Source: Amphritea opalescens (GTDB lineage: Bacteria; Pseudomonadota; Gammaproteobacteria; Pseudomonadales; Balneatricaceae). From it: 64,000 nt of DNA. Positions 51,250-61,110 of the stretch are shown in pieces; positions within the stretch are counted from its first letter, which is position 1, and each line of letters starts with the position of its first letter. The notes below the pieces were generated by a model. That model worked only from the letters and a program-made list of their open reading frames with translations. It did not search any database and was not told the DNA's origin. A program made the translations under genes and the position numbers. The stretch is taken from NCBI RefSeq assembly GCF_003957515.1, contig NZ_RQXW01000002.1:62001-126000 (forward strand). Direction: 5' to 3'.

Positions 51250-53802
51250 ATGGAAACGCGAGCCGAAGAAAGCCCTGAGGGGCTGCACTATAAAGCCGCC
51301 GGCTCTGGGTACGATGAGGTCTATGGCAGCGAATCTGAGATTCAGCCGCATTGGCAGTATCTGCTTGATGGACTAAAAACCTTGGGTGCCCCAGGGATTT
51401 CTGAGCGTCAGCAAAAGGCCGAACGTATCTTGCGCGACGATGGCGCCACTTATAATAGTGGCTTCCCATCGAGTGCCACGTGGCAGCTTGACCCTGTTCC
51501 TGCGCTGATTGCCAGCGAAGAGTGGGCTAGCATTGAATCCGGTCTACAGGAACGCGCTGAGCTATTGGATCTCGTCTTAAAGGATCTGTATGGCAACCGT
51601 GAACTCATACGTCATGGTGTATTACCGCCGGAGCTGATCTTCAGTCACGGCGGTTTTTTGCGTGCGTGTGATGGCCTGTCGTTACCCGGTGAACATCAAT
51701 TGGTGATGCATGCGACCGATATGGTGCGTGATCATACGGGCAAGATGCTGGTGATTGGTGATCGAACGCAAGCGCCGAGTGGTGCGGGTTATGCGTTGGA
51801 AAACCGCACGGTGATGTCACGGGTGCTGCCATCGTTATTTCGTGATAGTCATGTACACCGTTTATCCATATTTTTTCAGTCATTACGGCTAAAGCTCAGC
51901 AGCTTAGCCAGTCAGATTACGCAAGAACAACCGCGGATTGTGATTCTAACCCCCGGTTCTTATAACGAAACTTATTTCGAACACACCTATTTAGCGAATT
52001 ATCTTGGCTTTCCCTTGGTTCAGGGGAGTGACCTGCGGGTGAGTAAAGGTTACCTGTGGATGAAATCCTTAGGTGGCTTAGAGCGGGTCGATGTGGTGTT
52101 ACGCCGTGTGGATGATTTTTACTGTGACCCGGTTGAACTCAAGAGCGATTCTCGCCTTGGTGTGCCCGGTTTACTGGAAGTGGTTCGCTCTGGTCGCGTG
52201 ATCGTTGCTAACCCCATGGGGTCGGGTTTCTTAGAGAATCCTGCGTTATTACGTTATCTACCGCAGATCGCTAATCACTTCTTAGGCCGTGAAGCACAGC
52301 TATCATCGGTTAAAACCTATTGGTGTGGTGATCCTCAGGATCTGACCTATGTGATTGAGCATATTGACCAGTTGGTGATTAAACAGTGCTTTCGTCGACC
52401 CTCGGAACACAGTATTTTTGGTTCTGAGCTAGATGAACCTAAACGCTTGGCACTGATTGAAAAGATACGTCAGGAGCCTTTATCTTTTACAGCACAGGAA
52501 TATGTCCGCCCATCGACGACCCCGTCGTGGAAAAACAACCAGTTGCTACCGCGACCATCGATACTGCGAGGTTTCTCTGTCGCGATGGACTCATCCTACC
52601 ATGTGATGCCCGGTGGGCTGACGCGGGTGGGTAGTCAGTCGAAAAGCCTTAATCTGAGTAACCTTCGAGGCGCGACCAGTAAAGATACCTGGATCTTGGC
52701 CTCTGAGCCTGAAAGACAGATTTCGTTACATGAGTCGCAGCCTTTGCCGATGCCGACTCCTGCGCAACCGCGGATTGCCTTCCCTTGTCGGGTGGTCGAA
52801 AATTTATATTGGTTAGGACGTTATGCGGTGCGTGCTGAGGCGGCACTGCGGCTGTTGCGGACGGTGTTCGTACAGATCAACAGTACTTACCATATGCCGA
52901 AAGAGACCGAGCAGGTGTTATTGCAAACGGTGACACAGCTGACCACGACCTATCCGGGCTTTACGTTGTCAGGATCGCCTAAATCGGCGCAGCCTGAGGC
53001 TGAGTTGTTATCGGTGGTACTCGATGGCAAACGTTCAGGTAGTGTCACGGCAAACTTGAACTCACTGTTGGAGTGTTCCGATCAGGTGCGTGAGATGCTG
53101 TCGGCGGATACTCAGCGGGTCATCAATGATCTGCGAGATGAGCTCGGCGGGTTGGCCGAATCCCTGAAACAGGGTCTCACCGCCGCCCCAGAAGAAGCGC
53201 TCGACCCCTTGGTGACCACATTGTTAGCACTGTCGGGTCTCTGGCAGGAGAGCATGGTACGTGGGCTCGGCTGGCGCTTTATTGATATGGGCCTTCGGGT
53301 TGAGAAAGCGCTGCAGGCGGTCTCCTTGATTCGGGCTTCATTAGTGCCTGTGCTACCTAAGTATCAGCAACAGCAGGTATTGGAATCGGTGTTGTTGAGT
53401 TCTGAGGTGCTGATCACCTTCCGCCGCCGAGACCGTTCCGGCAGTGATATGGCTCAAGGGTTGCAGCTGTTGTTGTCGGATAGTAGTAACCCCCGTTCAG
53501 TGTTCTATCAGGTTGATCAATTACGTAAACATCTGGCCGAGCTGCCTTCGGCAACTAATGGTTCAGGGTTGGCGGATGAAGACAGGTATATGTTGGAGGC
53601 CTCTTCGGCGATTCAGCTGTGTCAGTTGGAAGAGCTGGTGGTCGAAGATGAAGATGCCGGTACCCGTGTAGAGCTTGATCAGTTATTGTCTCGCTTGCAG
53701 CATCTACTACATGAAACCTCGAATCAAATTAGTACAAAATACTTTGATCAGATCAAGGTGCATCAACAGTTGGTACGTACCGATTGGGATGAAGAGCTAT
53801 GA
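51250..53802 (+). CDS. Circularly permuted ATP-grasp plus alpha-E domain fusion protein
   Basis: The 850-residue protein joins two families often encoded separately. Residues about 80-480 are the circularly permuted ATP-grasp domain (DUF404/DUF407; LVIGDRTQAPSGAGYALENRTVMSR near 165, ILTPGSYNETYFEHTYLANYLG near 233, VVLRRVDDFYCDP near 280, VANPMGSGFLENPALL near 320). Residues about 510-835 are the all-helical alpha-E domain (RVVENLYWLGRYAVRAEAALRLL). An amide- or peptide-bond-forming ligase with a partner helical domain is the accepted prediction. No ribosome site is clear before the ATG at 51250. It overlaps the next gene by ATGA, so translation is coupled. Confidence 0.92.
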   Translation: METRAEESPEGLHYKAAGSGYDEVYGSESEIQPHWQYLLDGLKTLGAPGISERQQKAERILRDDGATYNSGFPSSATWQLDPVPALIASEEWASIESGLQERAELLDLVLKDLYGNRELIRHGVLPPELIFSHGGFLRACDGLSLPGEHQLVMHATDMVRDHTGKMLVIGDRTQAPSGAGYALENRTVMSRVLPSLFRDSHVHRLSIFFQSLRLKLSSLASQITQEQPRIVILTPGSYNETYFEHTYLANYLGFPLVQGSDLRVSKGYLWMKSLGGLERVDVVLRRVDDFYCDPVELKSDSRLGVPGLLEVVRSGRVIVANPMGSGFLENPALLRYLPQIANHFLGREAQLSSVKTYWCGDPQDLTYVIEHIDQLVIKQCFRRPSEHSIFGSELDEPKRLALIEKIRQEPLSFTAQEYVRPSTTPSWKNNQLLPRPSILRGFSVAMDSSYHVMPGGLTRVGSQSKSLNLSNLRGATSKDTWILASEPERQISLHESQPLPMPTPAQPRIAFPCRVVENLYWLGRYAVRAEAALRLLRTVFVQINSTYHMPKETEQVLLQTVTQLTTTYPGFTLSGSPKSAQPEAELLSVVLDGKRSGSVTANLNSLLECSDQVREMLSADTQRVINDLRDELGGLAESLKQGLTAAPEEALDPLVTTLLALSGLWQESMVRGLGWRFIDMGLRVEKALQAVSLIRASLVPVLPKYQQQQVLESVLLSSEVLITFRRRDRSGSDMAQGLQLLLSDSSNPRSVFYQVDQLRKHLAELPSATNGSGLADEDRYMLEASSAIQLCQLEELVVEDEDAGTRVELDQLLSRLQHLLHETSNQISTKYFDQIKVHQQLVRTDWDEEL

Positions 53803-54707
53803 ACTACCGTATTCGACATATCACCCACTATGAATATGAGAAGCCGGTAACGCTGTGCTATAACAGAGCTTACCTGCTACCCCGTAATACCGACTATCAA
53901 AGCTGTACGGATAGCAAAATAGAGATCTATCCTGCACATACGCTAGGCCAGCAACGGATCGATTACTTTGGCAATAAGGCTTACTTCTTTTCCTTAGAGC
54001 AGCCTCATAAAGAACTGAAAATTGACGTTGTGAGCGATATTCATGTTCATGATAGTAAATATGGCCATGAATGTGAGCTAGATCTGGATATTGGTAATAC
54101 CTGTGGTCAGGCATTGGTGGCGCTGCAGCAGAGTCGTGAATTGCCTGTGTTAGAGGCGCGCGAGTTTGTGTTGAACTCGCCGATGATTAAAGCGGCGGTT
54201 TCTCTACGAGAATATGCACGCCCCTCTTTTGGCAGTAATCGACCCTTACTATCCGCCGTGCGGGAACTGACAGATCGGATCTATACGGATTTTACCTATG
54301 ATCCTGAGTCGACCAGCATCGCAACGCCTCTCGATGAGGTGTTACGTAATAAGCGTGGTGTGTGTCAGGACTTTGCTCATTTAGCGATCGGCTGCCTGCG
54401 GTCATTAGGCTTTCCTGCACGATATGTCAGTGGTTACCTGGAAACTCTGCCACCACCAGGGCAGGAGAAATTGGTAGGTAGTGATGCCTCCCATGCTTGG
54501 TTTGCGGTTTTTTCACCCGGAGAAGGCTGGTTTGAGTTTGACCCGACCAACAATAATATGCCCGCTGAGCATCACATTACTACGGCTTGGGGGCGCGATT
54601 ACGGTGACGTATCGCCGTTGAAAGGGGTCTTCTTTGATGGCGGTAAAGGTCAGAAATTAAGTGTGTCCGTCGATGTTAGTCGGCTGCCTGCTTCGGAAAA
54701 AGAGTGA
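53799..54707 (+). CDS. Transglutaminase family protein
   Basis: The 302-residue protein has the N-terminal strand set (MNYRIRHITHYEYEKPVTLCYN) and a transglutaminase-like peptidase/amidase domain. The catalytic Cys is in KRGVCQDFAHLAIGCLRSLG near 188, with VSGYLETL and the His and Asp in DASHAWFAVFSPGEGWFEFDPTNN near 228-250. Its start overlaps the stop of the ATP-grasp gene by four bases. It probably trims, hydrolyses or links the amide products of the ATP-grasp enzyme. The substrate is unknown. Confidence 0.92.
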   Translation: MNYRIRHITHYEYEKPVTLCYNRAYLLPRNTDYQSCTDSKIEIYPAHTLGQQRIDYFGNKAYFFSLEQPHKELKIDVVSDIHVHDSKYGHECELDLDIGNTCGQALVALQQSRELPVLEAREFVLNSPMIKAAVSLREYARPSFGSNRPLLSAVRELTDRIYTDFTYDPESTSIATPLDEVLRNKRGVCQDFAHLAIGCLRSLGFPARYVSGYLETLPPPGQEKLVGSDASHAWFAVFSPGEGWFEFDPTNNNMPAEHHITTAWGRDYGDVSPLKGVFFDGGKGQKLSVSVDVSRLPASEKE

Positions 54708-54788
54708 ATTATCGCACCTCGAAACGCGAGTTTCTGAGGTGTGATCAATCAATGAAGGTTTCGCTAATACAACCGCAAGGATGAACAT

Positions 54789-55601
54789 ATGTGGTTACAA
54801 ACGAGCTGTGATCTTGTCTTTGATATCTCGGTGCCAACACCCTTCGTATTGATGTTGCGTCCTCGTAGTGGCGCGCTGCAATGGGTTGCCCGCGAAGAGT
54901 ATAAAATTGATCCGAGTGTGCCGGTATTTGAGTTTACCGATAACTACGGCAACCTGTGCCAACGCCTCGTTGCTCCTGAGGGGCATTTTTCGATTCATAC
55001 CTCATCACGGGTCATGATTGCCGATATTCTCGATCGAGCACCGGGAGCGCCCTTTGTTGAGGTGCAGATGCTACCGGGTGAAGTCCTCGGCTTTCTCCTA
55101 CCCAGCCGCTACTGTGAATCCGACCGATTTGGCCACATGGCAAATCAGATAACGGAGGATTGCTTACCCGGCTATGACCAGGTGGCCGCCATTGAAGCTT
55201 GGTTACGGAATACGTTTCGTTATGAGCCGGGTGTGAGTGATCTGTTACTGTCTGCTCAAGAGGTTAATCAACAACCTTCAGGGGTTTGCCGCGATTTCGC
55301 ACATCTGGGTATCGCGCTTTGTCGTAGCCTGTGTATTCCCGCGCGGATGGTGGTCGGTTATCTACATAATCTACAACCCATGGATCTACATGCTTGGTTT
55401 GAGGCTTATGTCGGTGGTCGCTGGTATACCTTCGATGCCACTCAATATGATCTATTCGACACTTACCGCAAAGGCGGCTATGTCACCCTTGGCTATGGCC
55501 GAGATGCAGCCGATGTGGCGATCTTTAACCAGTATGGCCCTGCTGTTATCCCCATTGAACAACGAGTTAGCGTAGAGCGCCTCAATACCGAAGCGGATTA
55601 A
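54789..55601 (+). CDS. Transglutaminase family protein
   Basis: The 270-residue protein has a diverged N-terminal beta domain ([23 protein letters not shown]) and a transglutaminase core with Cys in [25 protein letters not shown] near 160, and His and Asp in [23 protein letters not shown] near 200-218. It is the last gene of the operon, 81 bases after its neighbour, with AAGGA before the ATG. It makes the third transglutaminase-type enzyme in one operon, suggesting successive steps. No proteasome-like Anbu gene, sometimes found with this set, is adjacent. Confidence 0.9.
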   Translation: MWLQTSCDLVFDISVPTPFVLMLRPRSGALQWVAREEYKIDPSVPVFEFTDNYGNLCQRLVAPEGHFSIHTSSRVMIADILDRAPGAPFVEVQMLPGEVLGFLLPSRYCESDRFGHMANQITEDCLPGYDQVAAIEAWLRNTFRYEPGVSDLLLSAQEVNQQPSGVCRDFAHLGIALCRSLCIPARMVVGYLHNLQPMDLHAWFEAYVGGRWYTFDATQYDLFDTYRKGGYVTLGYGRDAADVAIFNQYGPAVIPIEQRVSVERLNTEAD

Positions 55602-55795
55602 TTGTAGGCCGTTTGATGGACTCCGTCCGTCGATACCGGACAGTTAAAACGCTTCAGGTAATCTCCTTTTGGTTGCTCTAAGGCAACATTTGATCTGTTT
55701 TACCTATTAGGTTCGCTCTCGGTGATACTCGGCCTCGTTATGCTGGCAGTTAAGATCTATGCTTTATGTGAAGATGTTTTATCAGAGAGCAGATA

Positions 55796-56713
55796 ATGAA
55801 AGCGCTTGAGAGACTTCACCTAAAAGAACTGCTAGATCAGTTACCCGATCCCGCCTTTGTGATGACCCGAAGTGGCGTTTATGCGGCGATCTTTGGTGGT
55901 CGGGATACACGTTATTATCATGATGGCCGAGATCTGATCGGTAAGCGTATCAGCGATGTGTTAGTCCCCGCAAAAGCGAACTGGTTTCTTAAAGAGATCG
56001 CAGCTGTACTGAATCGTCGAAAGATGCATGTGGTTGAATATGAGCTGTCTAATCGCGATATTATGGGGTTGGAGGACGTTGATGGGCCGGCTGAGACCCT
56101 TTGGTTTGAAGGGCGAGTGAGTGCGTTGAGCTTTCAGGTGAACGATGAAGACGCTGTGCTTTGGGTTGCGACTAATCGTACGGCTAACCATCGACTGCAG
56201 GAACAGTTGCGTGAGTTGAGTATGACCGACCCGTTAACCCAACTACCTAATCGTCGGCAGTTGAATCAATTGTTGACGGAGTACCTCGACCGAACTAAAC
56301 GCTACGGTGAGGTCGTCACTGTTTTGATGTGGGATATCGATCGGTTTAAACGGGTGAATGATACCTTTGGGCATGAGAAAGGTGACGAGGTGTTGGTCGC
56401 GATGGCAACGTTATGTCGGCAACACCTACGGCGCACCGATTGGCTTATCCGCCTCGGCGGCGATGAGTTTGTTGCTTTGATGCCCTACACCGGAGCAAGA
56501 CAGGCGACCTTGTTTTACGAACGGTTTCGTACGGAAGTGAGTCACTTGGTCGGCAGTTTGAATATCGAAGGATTGGGTGTGGGTATTACCGCCGGCATCA
56601 GTCTTATTCATCAGGATGACGAAACGATCCATGATGTACTGAAGCGGGCGGATCAGGCTCTATATCAGGCAAAGGATCTTGGCCGTAACCAGTTGGCCGC
56701 CAATGGCGTTTGA
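55796..56713 (+). CDS. PAS-like GGDEF diguanylate cyclase
   Basis: The 305-residue soluble protein has a PAS-like sensor (1-125) opening with LLDQLPDPAFVMTRSGVYAAIFGGRDTRYYHD. The GGDEF domain (140-303) carries LTQLPNRRQLNQLL, DIDRFKRVNDTFGHEKGDEVL and the intact IRLGGDEFVALMP near 223. The set is complete, so it should make c-di-GMP. The signal sensed is unknown. It follows the transglutaminase operon by 194 bases in the same direction, and GAGAG precedes the ATG. Confidence 0.9.
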   Translation: MKALERLHLKELLDQLPDPAFVMTRSGVYAAIFGGRDTRYYHDGRDLIGKRISDVLVPAKANWFLKEIAAVLNRRKMHVVEYELSNRDIMGLEDVDGPAETLWFEGRVSALSFQVNDEDAVLWVATNRTANHRLQEQLRELSMTDPLTQLPNRRQLNQLLTEYLDRTKRYGEVVTVLMWDIDRFKRVNDTFGHEKGDEVLVAMATLCRQHLRRTDWLIRLGGDEFVALMPYTGARQATLFYERFRTEVSHLVGSLNIEGLGVGITAGISLIHQDDETIHDVLKRADQALYQAKDLGRNQLAANGV

Positions 56714-56743
56714 TATCCTACACCTGATCAAACCTTTATGCTC

Positions 56744-57439
56744 TTAACTGGATTTATCATCGAGAGGGTGTTTAAAGCCAAATAGCACGGCTAGCCCCCA
56801 AATAGTGAAGTAAACCGCCCAGAAGGCAAAGATGACGTCACTGAGGAAGTGGCCTCCTTGGACAATACGGGTAAAGCCCAGCACAACCCCCACCAAACAC
56901 CCGCCCCAGAACGCTCGCCGTGATGTGAATAGCCAGCCGAGAATCATAAAGTAGAATCCCATCGCGGCGTGGCCGCTGACAAATGAGCAGTTTTTACTGC
57001 ATGCACCGGAATAGACAAAAGCGGGGGTGAATGTTTGATGACCACCAAAATTATCGACCTGTGCCGGACGTGCTCGACCGATTGAGTTATTTTTTAAGAC
57101 CGTGTTGACCAGCAAGCCGGGGCCTAAAATAAGGGCGATCAATAAAAAGGTGATAGTCCACTTTTTATAGTGTTTGAAGTTTAGCTTTTTAAATTTGATC
57201 AGCAATCCCGCGACGATAAGCCCCAGTAGCACGGGGATCTGAATGTAGGCAAACAGTCGATAAAAGAATTGAATCAGTAGTTGGTTCTTATAGATAAAGC
57301 TTTGGCTTGGCGCATCGTAGAAAAGACCTGCCACAAATAGATCGATCTGAGGAAAACACATAAAGACCGCCACACAGATCAGAAAGAGGATGAGTGCGCG
57401 GAAACCTTTCAGCCGTGTGAATAACGAGGTATTACTCAT
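56744..57439 (-). CDS. PAP2-family membrane phosphatase
   Basis: The 231-residue protein has about six membrane helices and the split lipid-phosphatase motif: KNNSIGRARPAQ near 127, CSFVSGHAAMGFYFMILGW near 158 (with the catalytic His) and RIVQGGHFLSDVIFAFW near 197. It removes phosphate from lipid or polyprenyl phosphates. The ATG at 57439 overlaps the stop of the upstream glycosyltransferase gene by eight bases, so the two are coupled. The pairing suggests lipid A or lipid-linked sugar modification, as for LpxT or LpxE with ArnT-like enzymes; that is inference. Confidence 0.9.
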   Translation of the reverse strand: MSNTSLFTRLKGFRALILFLICVAVFMCFPQIDLFVAGLFYDAPSQSFIYKNQLLIQFFYRLFAYIQIPVLLGLIVAGLLIKFKKLNFKHYKKWTITFLLIALILGPGLLVNTVLKNNSIGRARPAQVDNFGGHQTFTPAFVYSGACSKNCSFVSGHAAMGFYFMILGWLFTSRRAFWGGCLVGVVLGFTRIVQGGHFLSDVIFAFWAVYFTIWGLAVLFGFKHPLDDKSS

Positions 57440-58931
57440 GATCTTGTTGTCCTGGGATGCCTTTGAAGTCACTGACTTTGTATAGTCGTGCGGTACGGGT
57501 AAAGTTGCTATAAAGAGGATAGCTCTGTTCGGTCAGCAGGGTTACATCACTGAAATAACGGTGCAGTTTTGCCTCCATATCGTGCTCACTGACAAATAGG
57601 AATTTCTTAGCTGTACTCTTTGATAACGGGTATTGAAGTTCATAGTGATCCTCAATATGAGCATTTTCGCTCAGCGCGACCCCTTTAAAATCCTGTGGAC
57701 TGATGTAATAGCCAAAATAGGCCAGCATTTTACGGGAATCACTCGCCAGTTTGTAATCTGGATATTGGTCAAACCAAGGCTGAAACTGATGCACAAACTG
57801 GGGCCAGCCAAGCAATCGTTTATAAGGGTCCGTTCCCTCTTTTCGTTCGATGCCTAGGGCGTCGGTGACGGCCGCGTAATGATAGAAGGATACGGAGAAT
57901 AACAAATTAACCAGTAACCCCGTCAGCAATAAGCGGTAGCCTTTGACTTGGCTGAGGTAATAGCCGGTCAGTAGTGTCGCGCCAATATAGGCAGGCCCAG
58001 CCCAGTTGACGTTAGCCCGCGCCATAAACGCTTGTACCGAGAGCACCACAAAGGTGGGCCAAAACAGGCTCCAAAGCAGTTTTTCGGTTTCGCTACGGGG
58101 CTTGCGACTTAGGCCTCTGACGATCATATAGATGAGGAAGACGGGGCCGAAAACCAGTAGCTGTCCTAGCCAAAACTCCACTAAGCGGCTGAAGCTCAAA
58201 GAGCTGCTATTCTGATGAGAGATCTCGGCGGTATGCTGAAAGCTGATGAAGTCGTGTTGATAATTCCAGTACAGGTTGGGTAAGAGAAAGCTGAGCGCTA
58301 ACAGGCAGGTGAACCAAAATCGAGGGTTGAGTAATAACTGTCGTCCGATGGGACTGAGGACAGCATATAGCAGAAAAGTGCTGGGCAAGATGATAAAGGT
58401 ATATTTAGAGAGCAGGCCTAGGCCGCCAGCGACACCGGCTAACAGCCACCAATAGCCGCTATTGGTCTCTTTTGCCTGTATAAAAGCATAAAAGCATAGG
58501 CACCAAAAAAAGATAAGTGGTGCGTCGGTGGTGATAAAGAGGCTGTTAAACCCAATCAACGGCATCAACAGGAAGATTGCCCCGCTAATAAGCGCTGCTC
58601 GGCTGTTAGCAAGGTGTTCGGCGGTTCGGTAGATAATGATAGCGGCACCGCTGTAGAGCAGTGGTGATGCTAGTTTGACGGCCCACTCCGCATTGCCAAA
58701 AATCGCCGTGGTGAGTGCGATGAGCCAACCGACCATCGGTGGTTTGGAATAGTAGCCCCAATCAGGTGTTTGGGCCCAGCTGAGATAATAGGCTTCATCA
58801 TAGAATAGGGTTATCGGTGAACTGATAACGATCCATTCGCGATAGAAAAATAACAGGATTAGCAGCGCTAGAAACCACCGGAAGGGGTGGGCAATCAGTG
58901 GCGATGATGAATCGGAAGGTACAGGAGACAT
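57432..58931 (-). CDS. GT39-family (ArnT/PMT-like) membrane glycosyltransferase
   Basis: The 499-residue protein has about eleven to twelve helices. Its first periplasmic loop carries FYDEAYYLSWAQTPDWGYYSKPPMVGW near 38-62, the acidic and aromatic pattern of ArnT and the PMT superfamily (the DEA and YYxKPP positions). It moves a sugar from a polyprenyl phosphate to lipid A, another lipid or a protein at the outer face of the inner membrane. The target is not clear. It forms an overlapping pair with the PAP2 gene. The ATG at 58931 is the first codon before the first hydrophobic segment. Confidence 0.9.
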   Translation of the reverse strand: MSPVPSDSSSPLIAHPFRWFLALLILLFFYREWIVISSPITLFYDEAYYLSWAQTPDWGYYSKPPMVGWLIALTTAIFGNAEWAVKLASPLLYSGAAIIIYRTAEHLANSRAALISGAIFLLMPLIGFNSLFITTDAPLIFFWCLCFYAFIQAKETNSGYWWLLAGVAGGLGLLSKYTFIILPSTFLLYAVLSPIGRQLLLNPRFWFTCLLALSFLLPNLYWNYQHDFISFQHTAEISHQNSSSLSFSRLVEFWLGQLLVFGPVFLIYMIVRGLSRKPRSETEKLLWSLFWPTFVVLSVQAFMARANVNWAGPAYIGATLLTGYYLSQVKGYRLLLTGLLVNLLFSVSFYHYAAVTDALGIERKEGTDPYKRLLGWPQFVHQFQPWFDQYPDYKLASDSRKMLAYFGYYISPQDFKGVALSENAHIEDHYELQYPLSKSTAKKFLFVSEHDMEAKLHRYFSDVTLLTEQSYPLYSNFTRTARLYKVSDFKGIPGQQDHE

Positions 58932-59145
58932 TCTTTATTCCGGACTGATGGATTATATGTCCGGCAATCGGCCGGTGTTAGGTTGGGGCTAAGTTTAACA
59001 GAGCCCCCTAGGCAAAGAAATGTTCGGATTTTGTTTTGCGATGGTGAGTCGAGCACCAGGGGCTTGAGGTTGTACGCAATCGTAGATAGATGGTTACAAG
59101 TGTCTTAAATATCGCGCTTAGTTGTTGCCACTCGTGGGTAGCGGC

Positions 59146-59361
59146 TTAGGCAGATTGTGCACTGCCTGCTTCGAGGTCTTCCTTGTCGACAACGTTCCAC
59201 TGGTGGGGTACATGGGTTAAACGGAGCACGTTCTGGCAGTTGTTGCATTCAAAGAGTGTGTCGTTGTAAATATGATTTCTTTCGACGAGGTGTTGATGTG
59301 CGGATGTGCGTCCGGTTTGCAATAGGACAAAGCAGTCACTGCAAAGATTGAGTTTTTCCAT
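59146..59361 (-). CDS. Small zinc-ribbon-like hypothetical protein
   Basis: The 71-residue protein has two CxxC pairs (LCSDCF at 7-10 and FECNNCQNVLRL near 39-42), the plan of a zinc ribbon. The rest is polar. The ATG follows AGGGAGG, a strong ribosome site. I do not recognise a named family. It stands alone, with 214 bases to the left and 377 to the right without genes. A real small metal-binding protein is likely, though only the cysteine pattern and ribosome site support it. Confidence 0.65.
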   Translation of the reverse strand: MEKLNLCSDCFVLLQTGRTSAHQHLVERNHIYNDTLFECNNCQNVLRLTHVPHQWNVVDKEDLEAGSAQSA

Positions 59362-59738
59362 TGACGAATAACCTCCCTGTATTCAAACAAATGTTTTTGC
59401 ATTGTATCTGACGTGGCCATAAAGTTAAATCGTCTGGTTATAAATTTAGGGGAGGGCAGCAAGGTGGTCGGCACGCTTTTTGTCGCCGAACGATCTGTTT
59501 CATCTGGGTTCGCTCCTCAGCATTGGAACAGGCCATAATCACAGGAGTGTTTGAAACCGATGGCTTTGCTGTTAAGTATTGGCCGTTAATCACGTTTTTG
59601 ATGCTTAAACTGGGAGATCAATGGCATACTCTCTAACGTTTAACATGCTATAAACAGAGGATAGTTTTTTTCTCCGGTATCTCTTACCGAAGGCAAGGTT
59701 AGGTTATACTGGATGAAGATCTGAGCAGGGGATAAGTT
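59362..59738. other. Intergenic region before the EAL-HDOD gene
   Basis: The 377 bases hold no supportable gene, repeat or clear terminator. The A/T-rich stretch at 59630-59710 is the probable promoter of the EAL-HDOD gene, but no box pair is convincing. Confidence 0.5.
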
Positions 59739-60977
59739 GTGAGTATTGCGTTAGATGAAGATGTATTAGCTGACGGTTCCGTTCTGTTAGCGCGTCAGCC
59801 TATTTTCAATAAAAGTCAGGATGTGCAGGCTTACAGTCTGTTGTATCGGTCTGATAACGGCACGATGCCATTAGAGTTTTCGGATGAGCAAGCCACCGCT
59901 TCCGTTATTCTCAATAACTATGCGGTCGCTTCGAGCGGTGGTAAAACTAAACGGTTACCTCTGTTCGTTAAGTTGACGCAGAGTATGCTGTTGTCGGACA
60001 TGCTGCCGAACCTTCCTCACGATAGCGTTGTCTTCGAGTTGCTGCGCGAAGATGGTATTTCTAAAGAGTTATTAGCTGTTTTACGGGCTCGTAAAGAGCA
60101 GGGTTATAAATTTGCCCTGACGCACTATACCGGCGATAAAGCACAGACTCCTTTGTTAGATCTGATGTATGTGGTCAAGATCGACCTTCAACGTCACGAT
60201 GATGCCGAGCTAAAACAGTTAGTCTCTTTTTGTAAACCGTATCGTGTACATCTATTGGCTGACAAAGTTGAGAGCCAAGAAGACTTTAGACGAGCGATCG
60301 GTGCTGGTTTTCATCTGTTTCAGGGGTATTTTCTCTGCCGTCCCGTGTCTATTAAAGGGAAAAGTTTTGGTAGTTCAAAGATCCTTATCCTAGAGCTATT
60401 ATCAGAGCTGAATAACCCTGCAGCTACCGCTGATTCGGTCGAACAGATTGTTATTAATGATCCCGCACTGACCTATAAAATCCTAAGGCTGGTGAATTCT
60501 GCCGCCTTTAGTACGCCGAAGCAGATTGAATCGATCTCCCATGCGATCTCCTTGATCGGTATGGATCAGGTGAAGAAGTGGGCAACGCTGTTTTTACTCA
60601 GTGGGCAATCGGATAAGCCGGTGGAGCTTACGCGGGTAATGCTGATTCGTGGACGAATGTGTGAACTGCTGGCAGAGATGCTGAGTTATCCACAGACGAT
60701 TAACTTCTTTATGGTTGGTTTGCTGTCGCAATTGGATGCCATGATGGATACTGAAATGAAGGTGCTGCTGGATCAGATTCCGTTAAATGATTCAATTAAG
60801 GATGCGATCATGTCCCATATTAATCAGAAAGGTGAGATCCTCACGGAAGTACAGCACTACGAACGGGGCGAGTGGGATCAGATGCGTAACCTCCTTGATA
60901 AGCCGTTTTATGAAGTGGCTTACCGTCACAGTTTACAGTGGGCTGATCAGGTATTAGCGTCGTTGCAGGAGCCTTAG
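59739..60977 (+). CDS. EAL-HDOD signalling protein (YuxH-like)
   Basis: The 412-residue soluble protein has a diverged EAL-like domain (1-205; LLARQPIFNKSQDVQAYSLLYRS near 17, FELLREDG near 103, LADKVESQEDFRRAIGAGFHLFQGYFLCRP near 180-208). The EAL and DDFG metal ligands are absent. A C-terminal HDOD domain (215-405) follows with ILRLVNSAAFSTPKQIESISHAISLIGMDQVKKWA near 245-280. Such proteins are non-enzymatic signalling hubs in c-di-GMP or chemotaxis-type pathways. The GTG start has GGGGA seven bases upstream. Confidence 0.9.
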   Translation: MSIALDEDVLADGSVLLARQPIFNKSQDVQAYSLLYRSDNGTMPLEFSDEQATASVILNNYAVASSGGKTKRLPLFVKLTQSMLLSDMLPNLPHDSVVFELLREDGISKELLAVLRARKEQGYKFALTHYTGDKAQTPLLDLMYVVKIDLQRHDDAELKQLVSFCKPYRVHLLADKVESQEDFRRAIGAGFHLFQGYFLCRPVSIKGKSFGSSKILILELLSELNNPAATADSVEQIVINDPALTYKILRLVNSAAFSTPKQIESISHAISLIGMDQVKKWATLFLLSGQSDKPVELTRVMLIRGRMCELLAEMLSYPQTINFFMVGLLSQLDAMMDTEMKVLLDQIPLNDSIKDAIMSHINQKGEILTEVQHYERGEWDQMRNLLDKPFYEVAYRHSLQWADQVLASLQEP

Positions 60978-61010
60978 TCGACCTCCGGTCAGATCATTAG
61001 TTAATGCGCA

Positions 61011-61036
61011 ACGCACGGTACGACCGTGCGTTTTTG
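61011..61036 (+). terminator. Rho-independent terminator after the EAL-HDOD gene
   Basis: A perfect 9-bp stem (ACGCACGGT/ACCGTGCGT) with a 3-base loop is followed by five T residues, 34 bases after the stop. Confidence 0.88.
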
Positions 61037-61110
61037 GTTTTGGTGGCTAGCGGCACCTTGCTGCGATGTGTTTGTTATTGTCTGCTTTGTTATAGGTTAA
61101 AGGAATCATT

